Positions 56,976 to 64,000 of a stretch of 64,000 nucleotides of DNA are shown piece after piece; position 1 is the first letter of the stretch; each line of letters opens with the position of its first letter. Source of the stretch: Akebia trifoliata (taxonomy: Eukaryota; Streptophyta; Magnoliopsida; Ranunculales; Lardizabalaceae). The position numbers and the translations under genes were made by a program. The DNA is taken from positions 22,067,021 through 22,131,020 of the forward strand of contig CM030718.1 of assembly GCA_017979445.1 (NCBI GenBank), read 5' to 3'. The notes beneath the pieces were generated by a model, which was not told the origin of the DNA, did not search any database, and worked only from the letters and a program-made list of their open reading frames with translations.

Positions 56976-57577
56976 TAATAAAATGAGTATTACTCAACAG
57001 TGTCTTTTCATCTCGGAGGAGTTGCCTACTTACAGCCATGATTCAAACTAAAACCCTAAATTGACCCAAAAAATGAGACCAAACCTCTAGGTTGAGGAAT
57101 ATTTGAGATGCCCTTATGTTTTGAAATTGATTATATACCCTTTGACCAAAAGTCTTCTCTCATAAACTAATGAAAAAATATCAAACTTCATAAGATTTTA
57201 ATTGTTGGAGGTCCGCATGGATTACCACATTGGAAAAATAACATGATCCTTTAAAATAAAATCATTTTTGGGCTTGGTTTATACATTAAAAATGCACAGC
57301 AACAAAACTCTGTAATTTCAAATTCAAATCTAATGGTAAAAAATTCTCTTAAATTTCAAATTCAAATTTAGATCTAATGGTGAAAATTCATTTTTTGAAA
57401 TTCTTGGAATCTTGTAATGTAGATCCTTGTGACATTGAATCATGTTTTTGAAGTAATTGGGAAAAAAATACTTTAACATTTTATTTTTAGGTTTACTACA
57501 TTTGACCCATTTATTAGACCAATTTGGATAGACCAATTTTCAAAACATTGCTTTGAACTCCAACCAACCCAATCTTT
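56976..57577. other. intergenic, nothing recognised
   Basis: AT-rich. A short direct repeat AATTTCAAATTCAAATYTA lies at 57315 and 57353. No gene. Confidence 0.4.
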
Positions 57578-57823
57578 AAATCACTATTCATTTTCTTAAA
57601 AACTCATAATTTTTAACTCACCAACATGTCATCCACAAACAACCATAGATTCTTTCACTTGGGACACACAATTACAAATGACAAGTTGATCAAGTCGGTT
57701 AAATCACTATTCATTTTCTTAAAAACTTATCATTTTTAACTCACCAACACATCATCCACAAAGAACCATAGATTCTTTTGCTTGGGACACACAATTACAA
57801 ATGACAAGTTGATCAAGTCGGTT
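57578..57823. repeat. 123-bp tandem duplication inside a family A MITE
   Basis: AAATCACTATTCATTTTC starts both units (57578 and 57701), and they are nearly identical through CAAGTTGATCAAGTCGGTT. The units carry half of the family A core (ACCATAGATTCTTTTGC, GGGACACACAATTAC). Confidence 0.88.
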
Positions 57824-57893
57824 GTGTATTCTACAGGACAAAATCTACAATTCTTTGCCCTTGCCACATCATAGTTTTTGAGTTTTCCTATCA
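57600..57893. mobile_element. Family A MITE with duplicated left arm
   Basis: Left arm CTCACCAACATGTCATCC and right arm GCCACATCATAGTTTTTGAG. Mirrored core ATAGATTCTTTTGC / GACAAAATCTACAATTC. The left arm is present twice because of the 123-bp duplication. Confidence 0.6.
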
Positions 57894-57899
57894 AATTGA

Positions 57900-58636
57900 G
57901 TTCAAAAGTCAGCACTCTTTCAAAAATATTGTTCACTCACTTGAAAAAATAAAAGGTCTTATTAACATTCTAAGGCACATGTTAAAGTGCAATAAATATA
58001 CTATGAAAATTGGAATTTAAGAGTATTTTTGGTAAAAAAATAATTTTTTTAAAGACTTTTTCAATACATCAAGTGCACAAGTTGACAAAATCCAAAAATG
58101 AAAGGAGATCATAATAGGTAGGTAACCCTAAAAAAAAAAAAATATTTAAAACATATTCATGAAAAGAAGGTCAAAAACATCATTTATAACAAAAATAAAA
58201 TATAAAATAAAGATATATAATAGGTATTTCAGAAAATAACAAGAGCAATGGAATGAGGCTTTTTGAAATTTCTCAAGATCCTTATATTTGGAGGTATCTT
58301 ATATCTTGTAGGTGGCAGTTTGCATATGAATTGCAACAATTAGAATTTATGTATGATTAAAAAAATTATAACTACTTTAAAAGATTATCACAAACTTATC
58401 TTCTTCTTGTTGCTACATATTCCTCTAACAACTATGAAAGATGTATTACACAAGTAAAGGAAGCATCAAACAAGGGAGAAACAAGAAGTTTCATTCTTGG
58501 AAAGAGTAGGTTTTCTTACACAAGCTGTTACAGAAGAGAACCCAAAATTACATACAAAACAGGAAAAATAAAAATAAAAATGGGTCTAAAAGAAGGTTTA
58601 AAAAAAGGGGTGGGGCTACTTTTGATTTCAGAGAAA
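57900..58636. other. downstream of the histone gene
   Basis: Includes a piece of the GGCACATGTTAAAGTG-type MITE at 57970-58085 and the 3' UTR of the minus-strand H2A gene at its right end. Nothing else seen. Confidence 0.45.
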
Positions 58637-59720
58637 TCAAGCTTTCTTGGGAGATTTGGTAGCCTTGGATGAGGTTTTGGGTTCTTTTTCTTTGGGGGGC
58701 TTGTCTGACTTCTTGGGCAAAAGAACTGGGTTGATGTTAGGAAGGACTCCTCCATGAGCTATGGTCACACCATTGAGAAGCTTCCCGAGCTCCTCATCGT
58801 TCCTTACAGCCAACAAAACGTGTCTTGGAATTATTCGATTCTTCTTGTTATCTCTTGCTGCGTTTCCAGCCAACTCCAACACCTAAAAGACAACATTTGA
58901 ATCACCATAGTTTAAGGTCAAGAAACATCAAATCTGGTCAAAATTTGAATTTTTTTTCTGCTTTTGAAATTGGATTCCGTCATTTGTACACAAAATAGAC
59001 AAAATCTACTAAATTTCTCTTAATTTCGTTTTTTTTTTTGGTAAATAGGGAAAATGGACCAGAATAAAGTGGAAGAAAACACAATCCAAGACAATTTTCC
59101 AACCAAGAAAAAAAAAATTCCTTTTGATACTCGATTTATGATCTTAAAATCTGCTAAAGTTCTCTTAATTTCGTTTTTAGTAGGGAAAACCATCACAAAA
59201 ATTCAGACGAAGAAAAAAAACAATGTAAGGTCATTTTCCAAAAAAATAAAACCCCAATTTGTCAAAAAGACATAAAATCAACTGAGATATAGGGGAAAAA
59301 ACACATTTGAATCAGCATACTTTAAGGCCAAGATATATTACATCTGGTCCCAAAAAATTGCCTTTTGATATTAGATTTTATTTTATGATCTTTACCCCCA
59401 AAAAAATAAAACTGCAAAATTTCTCTCAACCAGGAAGAAAACCCTAAATTTGCCGAAAAAAAACCTAAAATCAATTGAAACTGAAACAAAGGGGCAAATA
59501 AAGAAAGAAAGGGAACCTCTGCTGCAAGATACTCGAGTACAGCAGCCAAGTAGACAGGAGCACCAGATCCAACACGTTGAGCGTATCGACCCTTCTTCAA
59601 GTATCTCCCGATCCTTCCAACAGGAAATTGTAGACCAGCTTTAATGGACCTAGACACTGATTTCTTCTTTGGTCCTCCTCCTTTCCTTCCTCCTGCACCC
59701 TTCTTCACCTTTCCAGTCCC

Positions 59721-59726
<6 letters not shown>
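58637..59726 (-). CDS. H2A.W: Histone H2A, H2A.W type
   Basis: Two exons on the minus strand, 59726-59517 and 58882-58637, joined in phase 0 over a 634-bp intron (donor GAG then GTTCCC; acceptor TTTTAG), giving 151 residues. The histone fold is complete: [20 protein letters not shown], the VLEYLAAE / [14 protein letters not shown] junction at the usual plant intron position, the acidic-patch NDEELGKLL and the docking segment [15 protein letters not shown]. The extended C-terminal tail ends KSPKKA (residues 146-151), the SPKK-type minor-groove binding motif that marks plant H2A.W. That variant is enriched in heterochromatin. An SQEF motif, as in H2A.X, is absent, and the sequence is not H2A.Z. 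The N-terminus [17 protein letters not shown] fits the group. Confidence 0.95.
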
Positions 59727-59753
<27 letters not shown>

Positions 59754-60007
59754 GAAGAACTACTAATAACGGACAAATGAACAACAGTTTCGATCGGTTT
59801 TAGGCGTTGCGTCTCAACACTTTAATATAGTTTTTTTTTTCGCCTTTGAGACAATGATGAACGTTGGATTCTTTTTTTGGCCTTTTTTTTGGACGGTTGT
59901 GGGTAAATCATATTTCAATCTGTGCATTCGAAAATGGACCAATGGCGTGCGAGATTCTTTGTGCCCTCATGAATTCAAACAGGCTTTTATGATAACCATC
60001 CAAGTGA
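59727..60007 (-). promoter_or_regulatory. 5' leader and promoter of the H2A gene
   Basis: A (CT)n tract at 59728-59753 (GA-repeat in the mRNA sense) directly precedes the ATG. TATATTAA on the minus strand at 59822-59829 is a likely TATA box. A CCAAT word lies at 59939-59943 on the plus strand. Confidence 0.5.
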
Positions 60008-60015
60008 TTGTGAGA

Positions 60016-60243
60016 CATGGTTTCAAAACTCATTCGATACCTGAGCCATTTCGTCCGAGTTAACTCAGTATCCGGATTGAACAATATAAATGCACAAGTC
60101 AGTTTTTGACCGAGATTTAGTATCTCACGTTCAACTTTTGATTTTTTGAATGAGACGTCTCAAATGTATCGAAAAACTCTTCCGAGATGACTCAATATCA
60201 AGCCTGGACGAGACGAGACACGAAATCGAGTTTTAAAACCATG
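60016..60243. mobile_element. Family C MITE with perfect 8-bp duplication
   Basis: CATGGTTTCAAAACTC to GAGTTTTAAAACCATG, flanked by TTGTGAGA at 60008-60015 and 60244-60251. Opposite orientation to the copy at 44815. Confidence 0.92.
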
Positions 60244-60267
60244 TTGTGAGATGGAGATGGCCAAGAC

Positions 60268-61142
60268 TAGGGCTGCAACTTGGGAACAAAATTTGAACCC
60301 ATTGGGTTGATCCCGACCTTGGGTAATGTCTGGGCATAATTAGCTTGGATTCGGTTCCGGGCACGGACAAAAAAAAAAATACTCAACTCAAATCGGGTTG
60401 GGCACAGGCATATAGGTATCGGCCAACTCAATTGTTCAAACCCGAATTTAATATGATTATAATTTAAAAATATCTCTTATCTTGATTTCTTTCACAATCA
60501 TAATTCATATTTCAATATGTATGCTTTTGTTTATCTATATGTCAAAACTAGCGTATGACTATTTTCATTAGATGGTATAAACATTAATTCCTTATGGGTC
60601 ACTCGCGAGGACACACCCTCACTTACCTGGTGTGTGTGAGGTGTGGGTGTTGCACGTGCCCAGGGACTAGTCCTTGGACAAGACCATGGTCTATGGACTA
60701 GTCAAAGAACACATACGGACCCGATCTGTTGTCTACATGGATACCCGGTTATCAAAAAAAATTGCTTTGCTTAAGTGTAATACAGATATTACAATTTTAA
60801 ATGTTTTTCTTTTCTTGAAAATTATGATTATTAATAATGATAAGTAATTATTTTACTTTTATTTATAAATTTGCTTATAATTTTATGCATATAAACTTTT
60901 GAAACGTTTTTTTTTTTTTAATAATTGTAAATTTTAAGTTATTTTACATGCACTTATCCTTATATATATCCTTACAAGTATTAAATTACTTAGAATTAAT
61001 GAGGAATGAATTAACCCGACTTGACTAAGGTTTGAGTTGAGCATTTCATGCTCGAGGTCAGATTGGGCAAGGGTGTGGGTTGGTGTTTGTTAAGTTTGGG
61101 TTGGGCGCGGGTTGATCCTCAACCACCCAAGTTGCAATCTCA
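60268..61142. mobile_element. hAT MITE with perfect 8-bp duplication
   Basis: TAGGGCTGCAACTTGGG and, inverted, TGAGATTGCAACTTGGG. GCCAAGAC stands at 60260-60267 and 61143-61150. It is longer than its relatives (875 bp); a stretch at 60590-60760 with GAGGTGTGGGTGTTGCACG is foreign and may be a further insert. Confidence 0.92.
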
Positions 61143-61197
61143 GCCAAGACCACACCTTAGGAAGGGGAGGTCTTAAGTTCGAACCCCACCCCTTTAA
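61143..61197 (+). mobile_element. SINE or tRNA-like fragment
   Basis: AGGTCTTAAGTTCGAACCCC resembles a SINE box B with flank. It lies between two hAT MITEs. Confidence 0.35.
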
Positions 61198-61634
61198 TAG
61201 GGCTTAAAATGGAACGAATTTTATTCAAAATCTGAATGATCCAAATTTAATGGATTTGATTCCTTCAGGTGTATCCAAATTAAAAAATGGATTAGATATG
61301 GGTTCATGTCCCTTGACCCGAGTCAAATCCGAGTTAGATACGGATCCATCCCTATATCCACTAAGATCTGAATGATACATTACTTTGTAAGTTATATTTT
61401 TCTTCAAGTAAAGAAGTGTTGAGCATAGTAGCTAAGGCTTCAAGTCATTCGACCCGAATCAATTAATTTTGTTAGGTCAGATCCGGATATGAGTTTGGTA
61501 AAAATAAATGATTTGCATATGATTTTAATTAGTAGGATCCGAGTCGGATTTAGGTCCAAATAAAAAATTTGGATATGGATATGGATATGGATATACTCAT
61601 ATCCAACCTAAAAGCCAACCCATTTTAAGCCCTA
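61198..61634. mobile_element. hAT-like MITE (TAGGGCTTAAAATGG ends)
   Basis: TAGGGCTTAAAATGG at the left and its inverse CCATTTTAAGCCCTA at the right are perfect. Flanks CCCTTTAA and CTCTTTAG agree at 6 of 8. The interior repeats GGATATGGATATGGATAT and GACCCGAATC words. The minus-strand frame at 61225-61407 lies inside. Confidence 0.8.
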
Positions 61635-61734
61635 CTCTTTAGGGACCACCATCAGGGATTTATCCCATAAATTACAACCAAAATACCTAATTTCAAAAAA
61701 AGAAAAGAAAAATAATAGCATTTTATGTTTTATG

Positions 61735-62230
61735 TAGGTCTACAACTTGAGCGGGTTGGATGGTAAACCCAGGCTCTACCCAAGTTGTAAAACCCTCAAC
61801 TCAACTAGACCATTGGGCTTGAACTCATTAACCCGAGATTGAACTCCTAAAGTCGAGTTGAGCTTGGGTTAGTCGGAGTTAAGTAATTTTGGGCAGGTTG
61901 GACCCATTGAATAAGCTTAATTTCATTTTGATCAACATATAACAATAAATTCAAATAGAAAGAAAAATATGTTTTTTCCTTAGTTTTATACATATATGTA
62001 GAAGAGATAGCTAAAAATAGTTTAAAATAAATATAAATATTTATACATTAATGTATAACATTGAGTTCAGGTTGAGTTGGGTTGCCCGAACCCTCAACCC
62101 AAGCTCTACCCGAATTGAGGTCGGGTTGAGATATCCTAGCCTAGGCTCAACTCATATTCTACATAACTTGACCCAAGCTCGCCCATCAATCTAGTTGAGT
62201 TCAAGTTAGCCTGCCTAGGTTGCAACCCTA
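61735..62230. mobile_element. hAT MITE with perfect 8-bp duplication
   Basis: TAGGTCTACAACTTGAGC and, inverted, TAGGGTTGCAACCTAGGC. GTTTTATG stands at 61727-61734 and 62231-62238. The interior is made of GGTTGAGTTGGG / CTCAACCC words. Confidence 0.92.
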
Positions 62231-62254
62231 GTTTTATGTAGACATGAGATCATT

Positions 62255-63030
62255 TATAGGGCATATAATGGGTTGAATTTTATCCAAAATCTAAGTGATC
62301 CAAAATTCTTATTTAACATGTTTAGATCCTTAGAGTAGAAACGAGCCAAAAAATGGGTCAAATAGGGTTTGATGTCCCATGATTTGAGTTGGATCTGGGT
62401 TGGATAAAGATCCATCCATATATCCACCTAGATCCAAATTAAATATTGCATTTAAAATTATATTTTTAGATTTTTCAAAATATTCTTTTCTACTACCTAT
62501 TTACTATTATAATGAGAGAAGACAAAGTAAAAAATGGTTCGACACCAAATTTTGGATCCCACGAATGCCCTCACTTTTACATTTAAAGTTGATATAATCA
62601 GGGTTGTTCTAGTCACAAACCAAAAAAATTGCAAAACTATCCATTATAATATTCAAAAACCCTTGAATCAATGTCTTAAATTACAAATAAGCCTTTTTGA
62701 TAGATCTAGGTTTGTACATACCACCTTCTAGTGAAGATAACATAAATTCTTATAAAATAAAATAATTATAATAGTAAAATAAAACAGTATAGAAATTAAC
62801 AAACAAGTATATAAAAAAATGTTGAACCATCTAGAATTATCTTACCCAAATCAAGCAATTAGATCGAGTCAGATCCAAATCCAGATTAAGTGAAATCAAT
62901 ATGATTCAGATATGGTTTATCTAGTAGAATCCAAGTCAAATATGGATTTTGGTCTAGATAAAGAAATTCGGATCTAATATGGCTGTACTTAGATTTGAGT
63001 CGAATCTGACCTGTAGACACCCTATTTTGC
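62255..63030. mobile_element. hAT-like MITE, related to 61198-61634
   Basis: Left TAGGGCATATAATGGG and right, inverted, TAGGGTGTCTACAGG. Inner words GTTGGATCTGGGTTGGATA and CAGATATGGTTTATC are of the same style as its neighbour. No matching flanks. Confidence 0.5.
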
Positions 63031-63118
63031 CTTGATTGAGTCCAAGAGCAATAAAAACCTTCTGATAAGGGGTTTGACTTAAGCCAATTTTCAAGTAGTC
63101 ACAAAGATCCCATGTTGA

Positions 63119-63218
63119 NNNNNNNNNNNNNNNNNNNNNNNNNNNNNNNNNNNNNNNNNNNNNNNNNNNNNNNNNNNNNNNNNNNNNNNNNNNNNNNNNN
63201 NNNNNNNNNNNNNNNNNN
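63119..63218. other. assembly gap of 100 N
   Basis: Exactly 100 N, the conventional size for a gap of unknown length. Half of a hairpin MITE lies directly to its right. Confidence 0.99.
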
Positions 63219-63356
63219 AGGCGTGTGTTAGAGGAGGCATCACAATATTACAACTCTTTATCAAAAAAGGAGTGAAAAACATCTATGGTTCTATACAAAC
63301 CTCCACGTCAGCAATGTGTAAAACGATGTCAATTTTAATGTCAATTCAAGCACGAC
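63219..63356. mobile_element. Family A MITE, right half beside the gap
   Basis: Core AAAAACATCTATGGTTCTAT, then ACGATGTCAATTTTAATGTC and the terminus CAAGCACGACTC. The matching left arm (as at 4230) is missing and probably lies in the gap. Confidence 0.6.
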
Positions 63357-63504
63357 TCTAGCTTTTATTCCAACTGAAGCAAATCTTCGAATCCCAAGTG
63401 AAATTTCAAATCATCAAATCCCTAAACAAAATGAATTCAAAGGTGAAACCCCTTTTCCACAAGGGACTCATGGGATGTTCTCCCCTACCAATGTATTAAT
63501 TCAC

Positions 63505-63655
63505 GAGTCGTGATAATCTGACTCACTTTTTTTTACGCTCCCTTCATCTAACCATAGATCTTTTGCTTCATGATACACAAAGACATATCTTTATGATTTT
63601 GTATGGTTCTGTAAAGGAAGTGTACAAAAAAAAGTGAGACAGATTATCACGACTC
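63505..63655. mobile_element. Family A MITE with 9-bp duplication
   Basis: GAGTCGTGATAATCTGACTC to CAGATTATCACGACTC, flanked by TTAATTCAC (63496-63504) and TTAATTCAT (63656-63664). Arms GACTCACTTTTTTTTACG / GTACAAAAAAAAGTGAGAC. The best-preserved termini of the family. Confidence 0.92.
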
Positions 63656-63664
63656 TTAATTCAT

Positions 63665-64000
63665 TTCAGACTCATTGCTTGGACTTGAACCAAGCCAAGG
63701 CCGGACTTGATTGCAACAATTGGTCCACCTAAGAGTAGGTAAAACATTCATATATAGTGGCATTATTGGGTCATGGGGTCCATGACAAACACCAAAGATC
63801 AACCTGATTGGTGGTTTGTAGCCATTGAATTTGTTTTTTTTCCATTATTGTCCAATTTTATGGTTAAGAAATAATTGGATTTCAAAATCACTCAAAATCA
63901 AAGGGTAGCATTCGTAGAAATGCCAATCAGAATAATTTCTTTTGTGTGGGTCCACCAAACTGTAGAGTGAGAGAGTGGGCGACGTTACATTATTGGGCTG
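63665..64000. other. intergenic to window end
   Basis: No gene. GATTGGTGGTTTGTAGCCATTGAATTTG near 63810 resembles 38388-38415 of U2, a possible scrap of the segmental unit. Confidence 0.35.

Noticed and set aside
58528..58755. 75-codon minus-strand frame in the H2A second exon
   Set aside because: Shadow frame of the histone exon 2 tail, where lysine codons give proline/serine runs in another frame.
59450..59644. 64-codon plus-strand frame
   Set aside because: Antisense shadow of the H2A first exon and intron.
913..63655. possible CRISPR-like array from the recurring ATAGAT core
   Set aside because: The repeats are irregularly spaced, lie in both orientations and belong to hairpin transposons in plant nuclear DNA.

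Overview
This is a nuclear window from a flowering plant, very AT-rich, gene-poor and packed with small transposons. The evidence for a plant is a ZAT-type zinc finger with QALGGH fingers and a DLNL repression motif, a plant histone H2A with a KSPKKA tail, GT-AG introns, tRNA-derived SINEs and PIF/Harbinger, hAT and Mutator-like elements. I cannot name the species. It looks more like a dicot or early-diverging angiosperm than a grass, but that is only an impression.

Three host genes are supported. A single-exon ZAT11-like stress repressor lies at 2277-2810 (minus). A five-exon mitochondrial/organelle-type RRM protein spans 45509-52305 (plus) and has a 5.9 kb third intron full of repeats. A two-exon histone H2A of the H2A.W kind lies at 58637-59726 (minus). 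They have no evident common pathway. No rRNA, CRISPR array or canonical tRNA gene was seen.

The largest mobile element is a PIF/Harbinger transposon at 18666-25511, bounded by TTA duplications and similar inverted ends. It carries a Myb/SANT-like ORF1 and a DD47E transposase broken by one TGA codon. It sits inside a Tourist-like MITE (18185-25571). That MITE also holds a Mutator-type MITE, and the Harbinger element itself holds a hAT MITE at 20054-20514. A complete second copy of the host MITE follows directly (25575-25917).

The stretches 5.79-17.25 kb and 25.96-38.80 kb are diverged direct copies of one non-coding unit, collinear over about fifteen short blocks. Each copy has its own insertions, and several insertions in one copy have a matching empty site in the other. 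A partial third copy starts near 41.23 kb.

The rest is mostly MITE families read directly from repeated sequence. Family A is Mutator-like with 9-bp target duplications and has about twenty copies. Family B consists of foldbacks bounded by (TA)n, chained at 29.7-31.6 kb and 54.8-56.4 kb. Family C is palindromic with 8-bp duplications and a CATGGTTTTAAAACTCG end. There are also several hAT MITEs with 8-bp duplications. In families A and B an inner hairpin core is shared while the outer arms differ; this is the most unusual pattern in the window. LTR, LINE and SINE fragments make up most of the remainder. A 100-N gap lies at 63119-63218.
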